The notes under the pieces were generated by a model, which saw only the letters and a program-made list of their open reading frames with translations, searched no databases and was not told the DNA's origin. 64,000 bases of DNA from Akkermansia muciniphila (GTDB lineage Bacteria > Verrucomicrobiota > Verrucomicrobiia > Verrucomicrobiales > DEV007), in contig CAMCXS010000002.1 in the NCBI GenBank assembly GCA_945883495.1, positions 1 to 64,000 of the forward strand. The letters are read 5' to 3'. How positions within the stretch are numbered: the stretch's first letter is position 1; every line of letters begins with the position of its first letter. Shown here one piece after another: positions 35,390 to 44,630 of this stretch. The translations under genes and the position numbers were made by a program.

Positions 35390-37000
35390 ATGCCAGCCTT
35401 GCTCTTGTTCCGCCTCGCGGCTCGGCTCGGCTTTGCCCTGGCCGCCTGCTTGCTGACATTTTTCGGGTCCGCCACCGCTTTCGCGCAAGATGCCCCCGCC
35501 TCGTCGCAGCCGCCGCTCACCAAAGCGTCGCTCTACTCCCCGACCACCCTGGTGATCTTCAACCGAACCGTGCCCGACTCGGAATCCCTCGCCTGCTATT
35601 ACGCCGCCGCCCGTCAAATCCCCGCCCGTAATCTCATTCCCCTCGACTGCTCGAGCGATGAGGAAATCACCCGGACGCAATACCACGAAACCATCGCCGA
35701 ACCGCTCCGCAAAACGTTCCTCAACGAAGGCTGGTGGATGCCCCACCGCGACCTCTCCACGGGCGCTCAAAGCCTGCGCAGTGAGTTCCATATCCTCGCC
35801 TTGATGCATGGGATTCCTCTGCGCATCAAAGATGATTCCGGCCGGGCCCCAGACTCAGAACCGCTGTCCGGCAACGGAGCCAGCGTGGACTCGGAATTGG
35901 CCACCCTGGGCCGCCCCGGCACCACACTGAAAGGTCCCATTCCAAATCCTTACCACCGCAGCGAGTCCGCTTTTCACGCCGCCCAGCTCCCCATGCAACT
36001 CGTCGGGAGAATCGATGCCCCCTCCTTGAATCGCTGCCGCGCCATGATCGACGAAGCGATTCTTGCGGAAACCAACGGGCTCTGGGGGCAAGCCTACATC
36101 GACCTAGATGAACGCCAACCGCTCGGCAACGACTGGCTGCGCGCCGCCGCCGATGCTTGGCGCAAACTCGGCATCCCCGTTACCGTGGATGTGCAGCCCG
36201 GAACCTTCCCCAGCAACTACCCCATGCGCGACCCGATCCTCTACTTCGGCTGGCACGCGGAGCAAGTGAACGGCCCCTTTCTCAACCCCGCCTTCAAGTT
36301 TCAACCCGGTGCCGTAGCTTGTCACATCCACTCGTTGAACGCCACCACCGTCCGCTCCACTACCCGCAATTGGGCTGGCCCGCTCCTCGCCAGAGGCGCC
36401 GCCGCCGTCCTCGGCACCGTCGATGAGCCCTATCTGCAACTCAGTCACGACCTCGGTATCTTCTCCGATCGACTTTCCAGCGGCTTAACCTTCATTGAGA
36501 GCGCTTACGCATCCACCGACTCCCTCTCCTGGATGACCGTCGCCGTCGGAGATCCGCTCTACTGCCCCTTCCCGGCTCCCCGGCGAGCGCTCGACACCGC
36601 TCAATTCGCCAATGATCAATGGACCCCCTACAAGATCCTTCGCTTAGCCTACGAAAGGTGGGGCGAGAGCAAACCTCTACCCGTTTCCGGCTTGTTCTAC
36701 AAATTGGAGATGGCCAGCGCGAAGAAGGAGTTCCCCGAACTCATGGAACACCTTGCCCTCGCCGCGATCGAACAAGGCGATGTCGAAGACGCCCGGGTGC
36801 AGTTCCTCCGCGCGAAGACCGCCTATCAAGATCCCCGGGACAAGCTACGCATGGTTCTCCACATCGGCTCGATGGAATGGGGCGCCAACGAACGGCTCGC
36901 CGCCCTGCAGACCTTCCGCGGAGCAGCCGACGAATTCGCGGACCTCAGCGAGGCAAAGGCAGCTCGCGAATTGGTCGAAAGGGTTAGCAAACCAGAATAA
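35390..37000 (+). CDS. TIGR03790-family secreted protein with TPR-like tail
   Basis: A 536-residue exported protein: signal peptide (~1-30), then a TIGR03790-like region (VIFNRTVPDSESLACYYAAARQIP, ILALMHGIPLRIKD, YFGWHAEQVNGPF, GAAAVLGTVDEPYL, FIESAYASTDSLSWMTVAVGDPLYCPF). The last ~110 residues are helical and TPR-like. The family is common in Verrucomicrobia, Planctomycetes and Acidobacteria and has no settled function; a caspase/gingipain-like fold is conceivable from the alternating strand/helix pattern. A GTG at 35372 overlaps the upstream stop and is an alternative start. Confidence 0.8.
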   Translation: MPALLLFRLAARLGFALAACLLTFFGSATAFAQDAPASSQPPLTKASLYSPTTLVIFNRTVPDSESLACYYAAARQIPARNLIPLDCSSDEEITRTQYHETIAEPLRKTFLNEGWWMPHRDLSTGAQSLRSEFHILALMHGIPLRIKDDSGRAPDSEPLSGNGASVDSELATLGRPGTTLKGPIPNPYHRSESAFHAAQLPMQLVGRIDAPSLNRCRAMIDEAILAETNGLWGQAYIDLDERQPLGNDWLRAAADAWRKLGIPVTVDVQPGTFPSNYPMRDPILYFGWHAEQVNGPFLNPAFKFQPGAVACHIHSLNATTVRSTTRNWAGPLLARGAAAVLGTVDEPYLQLSHDLGIFSDRLSSGLTFIESAYASTDSLSWMTVAVGDPLYCPFPAPRRALDTAQFANDQWTPYKILRLAYERWGESKPLPVSGLFYKLEMASAKKEFPELMEHLALAAIEQGDVEDARVQFLRAKTAYQDPRDKLRMVLHIGSMEWGANERLAALQTFRGAADEFADLSEAKAARELVERVSKPE

Positions 37001-37011
37001 GCCACCAGTTA

Positions 37012-37050
37012 ATAGTTGAAGGTCGCCGATAGTAAGGCACTCTCAACTAT
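37012..37050. other. Inverted repeat just upstream of a start codon
   Basis: ATAGTTGA (37012-37019) and TCAACTAT (37043-37050) are exact reverse complements around 23 bases, ending 1 base before the ATG at 37052. In the mRNA the hairpin would sit where ribosomes bind, so it could dampen translation. Confidence 0.5.
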
Positions 37051-37051
37051 C

Positions 37052-37987
37052 ATGCATGAGATCATCCTGCCACGCAGCGCCCCCAAGCTCTTCGCGCTCG
37101 TGGAATGCCTGATCCAGGGACTGCAAACTCATGCTGAGGCCCTCCAACCGCCAGACCACGTTTCGACCGCATTGCTCGGTGAATGCCTCGCCGAGGCGCG
37201 GTCCGCCTGCCAAAACCTAAAACTGCTGACTCAACGCGAACCAGCTCTCGCGCAAGCCTGCCGACGCGCCAGCGCCGCCACGAAGTCCTTTTTTCCCTCC
37301 GCCAAAAGCGCTTTGAGCCGCCACCTCGGAGCTCGCTGGAGCCAAAAGTGGAAAAACATCGGCTGGGTCACTCGCCGTGGACGCTGCCCCGCCGGCCCCA
37401 AACAACGCGAACTCCTCCTGGCCTCCATCTGGCGCTATTTCCAAGCCAACCCGTCCCACCAAGCACCCGCGTCCGGGGTGACCCAAGAGGCCATCGTCGC
37501 CTACTACAAGCCGCTACGTGAAGCTAGGCTCGCTCTCGAAGCTCACGCCACCCAATTGGCCCAAACCAGGCGCGCTCGGACCAGAGCCATGAAACGACTG
37601 CGTAGCATAGTGCGAGCGACGATCGAGTATCTAGATTCAGTTCTCGATGATCTGGAGGAATCTTGGGAGCCTTTCGGCCTCATCCCGCCTGCTCTTCAGG
37701 TCGTCCCAGCCTGGGTCTGGCCACTCAGGCTCGCTCCACTTCCAGCTGAGAACGGCACTGGCAAGATTCAGATTTCTTGGACCCAATCGCCCCGGGCTCT
37801 CTATTACGAGGTTTTCCGTAGGGCCCAAGGCGTCGATCAAGACTTCATCTTCGTCGATTGCCTCACGGAAACCCAATTGGTCTTGGAGAACCTGCCCATC
37901 AATACCCCGATCCGCATCCGGATCGTGCCGGTGAACTTGGCGGGAGCTGGCTTCGGCGCCGAGGAAGAAATGGCCCTGGAAGCCTGA
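37052..37987 (+). CDS. Helical protein with C-terminal fibronectin type III domain
   Basis: A 311-residue protein without signal peptide. The first ~190 residues are helical and basic. A DDLEESWEPFGLIPP segment (~197-211) follows, then one Fn3-like domain (KIQISWTQSPRALYYEVFR, ENLPINTPIRIRIVPVNLAG). The W-x-x-F-x-L-x-x-P pattern also occurs in the 9590-10570 protein. This architecture appears to be a verrucomicrobial lineage-specific family, which is recollection rather than a search result. Function unknown. It starts 51 bases after the TIGR03790 gene. Confidence 0.65.
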   Translation: MHEIILPRSAPKLFALVECLIQGLQTHAEALQPPDHVSTALLGECLAEARSACQNLKLLTQREPALAQACRRASAATKSFFPSAKSALSRHLGARWSQKWKNIGWVTRRGRCPAGPKQRELLLASIWRYFQANPSHQAPASGVTQEAIVAYYKPLREARLALEAHATQLAQTRRARTRAMKRLRSIVRATIEYLDSVLDDLEESWEPFGLIPPALQVVPAWVWPLRLAPLPAENGTGKIQISWTQSPRALYYEVFRRAQGVDQDFIFVDCLTETQLVLENLPINTPIRIRIVPVNLAGAGFGAEEEMALEA

Positions 37988-38068
37988 TCACGGAAAAAAA
38001 TCACGATTTCGCTAGCGCCAATGTGTTCGTTTGATATGTGTTCTTAGAAACATAAACAAACGGCACTC

Positions 38069-39478
38069 ATGTTCCTTTTCGACTCCGCACATTCTTACCG
38101 GCTTTTTCGGGATCACGCCCTCAATCGGGTTCGGGATTCGCCTTCGAGCTTCGCCTCCTTCCCGCCGCGAACTTCCGAACTCGAATTGCAAAGCCACTGG
38201 TTCTCCGGCGCGTTCGGAAACGAATTCGTCTCCACCTGCGGACAAACCGTGCGAATCACCCGCTTCGGAGAGTGGAATCGACTGGGCGGCCCCGACTTCA
38301 AACACACGGCCGTGGAGATCGATGGCAAACAGCTAACTGGAGCAATTGAGCTCGATCCCGAGCCAGAAGATTGGGAAAGGCACGGTCACTCAACTAACCC
38401 CGCTTTCGACAACGTGGTCCTTCACGTCTTCGGAGGCGGCGGCCCCTCCGCACGCCGGTTTTTCACCCGGACTTCGGATCACCGAAACGTCGTTCAAGTC
38501 CGGCTGGATCTTGATCTCGTGAACACACACGGGCGGGACCGTCCGCCAGCCCGCGCCATCCACGGCCGCTGCTCCCATCGCATCCAGGAACTCGAAGGCG
38601 TGGCGCTAGAGTCCCTGCTGCAGTCTGCCGCCCGGCACCGGCTTGATCACAAGGCGAGACGTTTCGCACGAAGCGCGCAGATCCACGGGTGGGATCAGGC
38701 CATCTTCGAGGGCATCGCGGAAGCTCTCGGATACCACCCGAACCAGCTACCCATGCGGGTTCTCGCCCAACGTCATCCCCTTAAGGATCTGCTAGGACAA
38801 CCCGCACTACGCCGCGAAGCCACACTTTTCGGCTCAGCAGGCTTTCTGGATGCCGCCGGACACGATACCGCCCGCCCCGCCACTCGTTCCTATTTGAGGA
38901 ACCTTTGGGAAGAGTGGTGGCGACTCCGGGATTCGGCCTCCGTCCTTCCTGGGATTCGCTGGTCCATGAACGGCATCCGCCCGCTCAACCACCCACACCG
39001 AAGGCTCGGCGCTCTGGCTACCCTACTTTCTGTGTGGCCAGACTTCCGCTCCATCCTGCCTACCCCCAACCAGACATCAGCGGACTGGCCTCGTCGCATC
39101 ATCACTTTTCTCTCTACCACTCAACATCCACAGTGGTCTCGTCACTACACCCTATCCTCGGCTCCCTCACCCTCCCCACTGGCAATCTTCGGAAAGGAGC
39201 GAATCCACGACATCCTCGGCAACGTGCTGTTCCCAGTGGCAGTTCACCACGATCCGGGACAATGGAGCGCCTATGAAAGACTGGCCGGCGGCAAAATAAA
39301 CGAAAAGCTTGAGCGGGCCGCCACTCGCATCTTAGGCGCACACGCAAATAAGGCGAATTACGTAAAACCTTACTACCGACAGCAGGCGCTTCTCCAAATC
39401 TACGACGATTTTTGTCTCGAAGACACCACTCATTGCGTTAACTGCCCGTTCCCAGAGCAGTTAAGACAATGGACGTGA
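38069..39478 (+). CDS. DUF2851-family protein
   Basis: A 469-residue cytoplasmic protein with the features of DUF2851: the N-terminal ELELQSHWFSGAFGNEFVS and GGPDFKHTAVEIDGKQLTGAIEL segments, a central IFEGIAEALGYHPNQLPMRVLA block, and the C-terminal cysteine cluster in LQIYDDFCLEDTTHCVNCPFPEQ. The domain organisation suggests a nucleic-acid-related enzyme, but no activity has been shown that I know of. It is monocistronic as far as can be seen. Confidence 0.85.
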   Translation: MFLFDSAHSYRLFRDHALNRVRDSPSSFASFPPRTSELELQSHWFSGAFGNEFVSTCGQTVRITRFGEWNRLGGPDFKHTAVEIDGKQLTGAIELDPEPEDWERHGHSTNPAFDNVVLHVFGGGGPSARRFFTRTSDHRNVVQVRLDLDLVNTHGRDRPPARAIHGRCSHRIQELEGVALESLLQSAARHRLDHKARRFARSAQIHGWDQAIFEGIAEALGYHPNQLPMRVLAQRHPLKDLLGQPALRREATLFGSAGFLDAAGHDTARPATRSYLRNLWEEWWRLRDSASVLPGIRWSMNGIRPLNHPHRRLGALATLLSVWPDFRSILPTPNQTSADWPRRIITFLSTTQHPQWSRHYTLSSAPSPSPLAIFGKERIHDILGNVLFPVAVHHDPGQWSAYERLAGGKINEKLERAATRILGAHANKANYVKPYYRQQALLQIYDDFCLEDTTHCVNCPFPEQLRQWT

Positions 39479-40060
39479 AGATACCCATGGATATCCACGG
39501 CATTTTTGGAGACCACAGGAATGCGCGACAAGGAGAATCAATTTCGAAATACCAACTCTTCAGCCGCCGACGGCAGCAGCCCTCAGGAGGGCGCGCCGAA
39601 AGGCGGGCCGGAGAAAGGTTTTCCCGCTTGTGCCGTCCTATGGCTTAAGGAAACCACGTTCCCTGGTCACAAGGTGGGTGGCCGCCATACCTACATCTGC
39701 CTTCCAATCAAGGCCTGACATTAGCCAATTGGCAAACCTCCCGTAGTTCGTTTTATCGGTTCGGGTCCTTTAAACAACCATCTAATGGTCGAACACAGCA
39801 GGAAAATTGGTGCGAACTAGCTGCACTTCTGTGGCTCTCTAGCTCTATCAAAGATCGAAATCGTTGCGGAGGATCCGCTCTAGAAAGAGTCCCAGACGAT
39901 GCAAGTTTTGTCAACCGATTGAACGTCGAACCGGCCCGCCCCCCCCCAATTCAAGATTCGAAAAACATCGAGCAGTCGCAACTTCCCTTGATGTGGACAA
40001 AACTGCGCGTAAGCTCACCATCTCCTTGGTCGGGCGGCTCCGCCGCTCCATGGGTCCATC
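39479..40060. other. Intergenic stretch without a convincing gene
   Basis: Between the DUF2851 gene and the tRNA. It contains a 70-codon open frame (39506-39718) with biased, low-similarity composition and no ribosome site that I can defend, a perfect 6-bp GCCCTC/GAGGGC hairpin (39579-39592), and a run of eight or more Cs at ~39943. AT content rises at 39720-39860, where the tRNA promoter region might begin. Nothing else recognised. Confidence 0.6.
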
Positions 40061-40132
40061 GCACGGGTAGCTCAGCGGTAGAGCGGCTGGTTTACACCCA
40101 GTTGGTCGGGGGTTCGAATCCCTCCTCGTGCA
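40061..40132 (+). tRNA. tRNA-Val (anticodon UAC)
   Basis: A complete cloverleaf can be drawn. The acceptor GCACGGG pairs with CTCGTGC, the D-arm GCTC/GAGC encloses AGCGGTA, and the anticodon stem GCTGG/CCAGT has loop TTTACAC with anticodon TAC. The T-arm is GGGGG-TTCGAAT-CCCTC, and A is the discriminator. The CCA tail is not encoded. It reads GUA and probably other valine codons. Confidence 0.97.
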
Positions 40133-40419
40133 GGCCTCGGCCCTCATTCAGACCGGTCGCCACTCTCGCCAGGGGCCTGCGGGAAATCCATCGGTGCATG
40201 TCTCCGGGTCATCTGCGCACGAGATTTCGCAACCGCTCCACTCGTGCCCCAAAGGAATTGGTCAATCCCTGATAATTTGTTTTACTTAAGCATTGCGGTG
40301 AGTATCCTCCTGCTACCTGGCCTGAGCTGCACCGAAAGGGAAGGCCATGGGTGGTGGATTGCGCCGTTGTCTGTGAGTTACGCCATCGCCCTGCAAGACT
40401 TCTCCTAGCCTACTCCCCC

Positions 40420-41283
40420 ATGAAAGCGAAGAAAGCCATCGTCACTGCGGCCAGCCCCGCGCACCGGACGCTTCCGCTACAAACTCTCGTTGATCGCGAT
40501 GGTCAGCCCCGCTCCGTTCTGGAAATTCTGCTCCGGGAGATCCAGTCGGCCGGAATCGACGACGTCTGCCTGATCATCCACCCCGGAGATGAAGAAGCGT
40601 ATCGGGACGCAGTCCGGGGAGTAGGAGTGGATCTCGCCTTCGTTGAACAGAAAGAGCGTCTAGGCTACGGGCACGCCTTGTCCCTGGCACACGATTTCCT
40701 CAAAGATGAGCCGTTTTTCCACACCGTGTGTGACCACCTCTTCATCAGCCGCGATCCCGAACGCACCTGCGCCCGCCAACTCGTGGAACATGCGGCTCGG
40801 GAAGGAACCGCGATGTCGGCTGTGCAATCAACCCGGGAGACGGAAATCCATCTTTACGGCGCGGTCTCTGGCATTCTTACCCGATCGGCAGGATCAGAGC
40901 CTGTTTATCAAATCCGCAATGTCATCGAGAAGCCCACTCCGACGGAAGCGGAGCAGAAACTGATCGTCCCAGGACTGCGCGCTGGCCAGTATCTAACCTT
41001 CTTTGGAATGCACGTATTAACGCCGCTAGTGATGGAACTCCTGCGGGAATCCGTGGCGCAGGCGCGAAGTGGAGGCGGCAGCCCGAATGTCCAGCTCTCG
41101 CCCGTGCTCTCCGAACTGGCCCGCCGGGAACAATACGGCGCGGTGCTCATCCAAGGCTCGCGACACCACATCAGCTTAAAATATGGCCTCTTCTACACGC
41201 AGTTAGCCCTTGCGTTGCATGGCTCCGACAAACCGGACGTCCTGGGGGAATTGGTCCAACTTCTGGCCCGTTCCCATCAATAA
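40420..41283 (+). CDS. GalU-like nucleotidyltransferase with altered active-site loop
   Basis: A 287-residue protein with the sugar-nucleotidyltransferase fold of GalU (UTP-glucose-1-phosphate uridylyltransferase): SVLEILLREIQSAGIDDVCLIIHPG, EQKERLGYGHALSLA, a CDHLFI segment where GDD is usual, VIEKPTPTEAE and GQYLTFFGMHVLTP. The N-terminal nucleotide loop that normally reads G-x-G-T-R...P-K is replaced by TAASPAHRTLPLQ. Catalysis is therefore uncertain, and the protein could be a regulatory partner. The next gene, a kinase/pyrophosphorylase fusion, starts 17 bases downstream. The ATG at 40420 is chosen over an upstream GTG that lacks homology. Confidence 0.75.
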   Translation: MKAKKAIVTAASPAHRTLPLQTLVDRDGQPRSVLEILLREIQSAGIDDVCLIIHPGDEEAYRDAVRGVGVDLAFVEQKERLGYGHALSLAHDFLKDEPFFHTVCDHLFISRDPERTCARQLVEHAAREGTAMSAVQSTRETEIHLYGAVSGILTRSAGSEPVYQIRNVIEKPTPTEAEQKLIVPGLRAGQYLTFFGMHVLTPLVMELLRESVAQARSGGGSPNVQLSPVLSELARREQYGAVLIQGSRHHISLKYGLFYTQLALALHGSDKPDVLGELVQLLARSHQ

Positions 41284-41300
41284 CCTCTTCCGGCTGACTC

Positions 41301-44300
41301 ATGGAAAGCGCTCTCCTGCCGCTTATCACTTCCACGGACGAGTCCGTCCGCAACCGGTCGCTCGACCGCATCTGCCGGCAGACTTCCTTGGAGGCGCTCC
41401 TCAAGGAGTGCCAGATGCTCGACCAGTTCCGCCAGCAGTCGACAAATCTTTATGAAAGCGTTCGGGCGCTTTTCTTCCTCCATTCCATTTTTCGTTTCCA
41501 TCTGCCAGAAAAATCGGGGCTTCGGCCGGACGGGTTGATCCCCTTCACCGGTTACGTCCACCTCTTGGAACGTCGCTTTCCGGAAGCCATTGAAACCTTC
41601 TGGCAAAGCGCGGCAGAGAACGGCTGGAGCGGCACGCTTTGTAGCGCGCTCGCCAAGGCCTACAATCAGCTGGCATTCCAAACACTGGCGGATCAGGTGC
41701 GCACCAGCGTCCGCTCCGTCCCGGGGAACCAATGGATGTTCCGCCTGGGGCATCCCAAGGATCAACCGCTCGAAGTCCGTCCCGAACTGCTGGCCGCTTC
41801 CGGCAATCTCTTCCCCGTCCTCGTAGAGCGCACGCCCGTCCGCATGGACCTCACCCATAGCGCGTGGAGCGACATCTTTTTCCTCGGGATGGATTTCCCC
41901 GAAGGCGCGAGGGTGATCAATGTTTCCGTGAACCTGGGTATTCGCGGCCGGGATGATGCCCCAGAACCGCCGATCGAATCTTTCTTCCGCGTCATTGACG
42001 AACCCGTCATTCGCTTGGTCAGCGTCGACTTGGACACGCATCGCGACATCCGCGAACTCGATGAGATTTTCGACTATGCGGCGGATTATCTGGGGCTCCT
42101 CAAAGCCGCCTTGGTGGCCTCTGGCATCGTACCTCCCGGTTTGGAAGGCTCTGGGCAGAAATTGACGGATCTCCTTTCCCGAGTAGTCGGTCCGCGCCGC
42201 GGATTTGAGCTCGTCAGCTATGTGCGAGGCATCCCCAAGGGATCGCGGCTGGCCGTTTCCACAAACCTGCTCGCCTCGCTGATCGCATTGTGCATGCGGG
42301 CGACGGGCCAAACACGGAATCTAGTGGGGCCGCTGGAGGAGACCGATCGACGTCTGGTCGCCGCCCGAGCGATACTTGGCGAGTGGCTCGGCGGATCTGG
42401 CGGCGGTTGGCAGGACTCGGGAGGCATTTGGCCGGGTATCAAGCTGATTTGCGGTCGCGCCGCCACTGAAGGCGACGCCGAGTTCGGAATCAGCCGGGGA
42501 CGGCTCATGCCGGACCACGAGATTCTTACGCCACCGCAACTCGACATCGAGATCGCGGAAAAATTGCAGCAGAGCTTGGTGGTAGTCCATGGCGGGATGG
42601 CCCAAAACGTTGGCCCGATCCTCGAAATGGTCACCGAGAAATACCTCGTCCGCTCGGAGCGAGAATGGACGGCGCGCAAAGAAGCGGTCACGTTGCTGGA
42701 CGAGGTCCTGGCGGGCCTGCGAGCTGGGGACATCCGTCAGCTCGGCCAAACCACGACGCGGAACTTCTTCGGCCCACTGCAAACCATCATTCCCTGGTGC
42801 AGCAACCGATTCACGGAACGGCTCATCACTCGGAGCCGCGAGGTTTTCGGCGACGATTTCTGGGGATTCTGGATGCTCGGCGGTATGGCCGGGGGCGGCA
42901 TGGGCTTCATCTTCGCGCCCGAAGTGAAACCGCGCGCTCAAGAATGGCTGCAAGCGGAAATGACGCTGGTGAAGAGGGAGTTGGAACAAGCCCTCCCCTT
43001 CGCCATCGATCCGGTGGTCTACGACTTTACGATCAATCCGCACGGCACCTTCGCGACCTTACGCACCGACCAGGAAGCCATTTTGAACCGGAATTATTAC
43101 CAGTTCATGCTCCCCTTCCTGGTGCGAAAGGATCCCAAATCCCTTTCACGCTGCCGCCACTCCGAGCTTCAGCTCATCGGCGAGGTCTGCCGGGTGGACG
43201 ATCGCTACCGTGCGCTGGTTCCCGAAATTTTCCGCCGCTTGTTCCCCGAGACGGGCGAGGTCAAGACCAATTCCAGTCTGTTCGCCCTGCTGGAGCGCAA
43301 CGGCTTCGATTCCGTGCAACATGAGCAAGTTCGCGCCGACTTGCGCGCAGGACGGATTGGGCTCGCCCAGAATCGTCTGCCCGGCCGCACGGAGATTGAG
43401 GATGTTTCACCCGCTGAGATCGACGACTTCACCCGCAACACCCGTCGCACGAAGATCGACCGGGAATGCGGGCAAGAAGCATTGGCGCGTGGCGAGATCG
43501 CCGTTGTCACCCTGGCGGCGGGAGCCGGTAGCCGCTGGACTCAAGGGGCGGGCGTTGTCAAAGCGCTCCATCCTTTCTGCAAGTTCGCAGGCACGCACCG
43601 CAGTTTCCTGGAGACGCACCTGGCCAAGAGCCGCCTGACTGGCCAAACGTGTGGTACGTTTCCCGCCCATATCTTCACGACCAGCTACCTGACTGACTCC
43701 GCGTTGCGCAATTTCCTCGCGACTCACCAGAATTTCCACTATCCGGGTCCGATCCTCGTTTCGCCCGGCCGCTCGATCGGGCTGCGGCTGATTCCCATGG
43801 AGCGCGATCTGCGGTTCGCCTGGGAAGAGCTTCCGCAACAAACACTTGATGAGCAGGCACAGAAAGTCCGCGAAAGCGCCCACGCCGCCCTAATCAACTG
43901 GGCACGCACCAGCGGCGAAGGATCGGACTACACCGATAACCTTCCTTCCCAATGCCTTCACCCGGTCGGGCACTGGTATGAAATTCCCAACCTGCTTCTG
44001 AACGGCACGCTGGCGCAACTCTTGAGCGATCACCCTGCGTTGAAGTATCTGCTGTTGCACAACATCGATACCGTGGGCGCGAGCCTCGACCCCGTGGTGT
44101 TCGGACGCCACATCGCGTCTGGCGCAACCCTCAGTTTCGAAGTCATTTCCCGGCAAATCGACGATCGAGGGGGCGGCTTGGCCAAAGTCGATGGGCACCT
44201 GGAATTAGTCGAAGGCTTGGCCATGCCGCGAGAAGAGGCGGAATTCGCCCTCTCCTATTACAACACGATGACCACCTGGATCTCCATTGATGGTCTGCTC

Positions 44301-44618
44301 GATGCCTTCGGCTTGAAACGAACGGATTTGGCCAACCCAACCCGCACCCAAGAAGCAGTCCGCTCCTTGGCCCGGCGCATGCCTACCTACGTGACGTTGA
44401 AGGACGTGAAGAAGCGCTGGGGAAGTGGCCAGGAAGATGTTTTCCCGGTAACGCAGTTTGAAAAGCTCTGGAGCGATATGACTCAGCTACGGGAGGTGCC
44501 CTGCCGGTTTTTCCTTGTCCCTCGTCCCCGCGGCCAACAGCTCAAAGAACAAGCTCAGCTCGACGGCTGGTTGCGCGACGGTTCGGCCGGTTGGGTGGAG
44601 TCGCTTTGCGCTTGGTAG
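41301..44618 (+). CDS. GHMP-type sugar kinase fused to UDPGP-type pyrophosphorylase
   Basis: A 1105-residue cytoplasmic protein. After a helical N-terminus (~1-165) comes a fucokinase/GHMP-like domain (VERTPVRMDLTHSAWSDIFF at ~176, the ATP loop GIPKGSRLAVSTNLLASL at ~314, and GGSGGGWQDSGG at ~367). The C-terminal ~370 residues form a UTP-glucose-1-phosphate uridylyltransferase-like domain (VVTLAAGAGSRW at ~735, LLLHNIDTVGASLDP at ~915, EDVFPVTQFEKLWSD at ~1048). Together they could phosphorylate a free sugar at C1 and then load it onto a nucleotide, as FKP does for fucose, but with the domain order reversed. The sugar is unknown. It is paired with the GalU-like gene. Confidence 0.75.
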   Translation: MESALLPLITSTDESVRNRSLDRICRQTSLEALLKECQMLDQFRQQSTNLYESVRALFFLHSIFRFHLPEKSGLRPDGLIPFTGYVHLLERRFPEAIETFWQSAAENGWSGTLCSALAKAYNQLAFQTLADQVRTSVRSVPGNQWMFRLGHPKDQPLEVRPELLAASGNLFPVLVERTPVRMDLTHSAWSDIFFLGMDFPEGARVINVSVNLGIRGRDDAPEPPIESFFRVIDEPVIRLVSVDLDTHRDIRELDEIFDYAADYLGLLKAALVASGIVPPGLEGSGQKLTDLLSRVVGPRRGFELVSYVRGIPKGSRLAVSTNLLASLIALCMRATGQTRNLVGPLEETDRRLVAARAILGEWLGGSGGGWQDSGGIWPGIKLICGRAATEGDAEFGISRGRLMPDHEILTPPQLDIEIAEKLQQSLVVVHGGMAQNVGPILEMVTEKYLVRSEREWTARKEAVTLLDEVLAGLRAGDIRQLGQTTTRNFFGPLQTIIPWCSNRFTERLITRSREVFGDDFWGFWMLGGMAGGGMGFIFAPEVKPRAQEWLQAEMTLVKRELEQALPFAIDPVVYDFTINPHGTFATLRTDQEAILNRNYYQFMLPFLVRKDPKSLSRCRHSELQLIGEVCRVDDRYRALVPEIFRRLFPETGEVKTNSSLFALLERNGFDSVQHEQVRADLRAGRIGLAQNRLPGRTEIEDVSPAEIDDFTRNTRRTKIDRECGQEALARGEIAVVTLAAGAGSRWTQGAGVVKALHPFCKFAGTHRSFLETHLAKSRLTGQTCGTFPAHIFTTSYLTDSALRNFLATHQNFHYPGPILVSPGRSIGLRLIPMERDLRFAWEELPQQTLDEQAQKVRESAHAALINWARTSGEGSDYTDNLPSQCLHPVGHWYEIPNLLLNGTLAQLLSDHPALKYLLLHNIDTVGASLDPVVFGRHIASGATLSFEVISRQIDDRGGGLAKVDGHLELVEGLAMPREEAEFALSYYNTMTTWISIDGLLDAFGLKRTDLANPTRTQEAVRSLARRMPTYVTLKDVKKRWGSGQEDVFPVTQFEKLWSDMTQLREVPCRFFLVPRPRGQQLKEQAQLDGWLRDGSAGWVESLCAW

Positions 44619-44630
44619 TTCGGCGGCGCT

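Noticed and set aside
39506-39718. 70-codon ORF upstream of the tRNA
   Set aside because: No recognisable family, weak start context and composition like non-coding sequence; left as intergenic.
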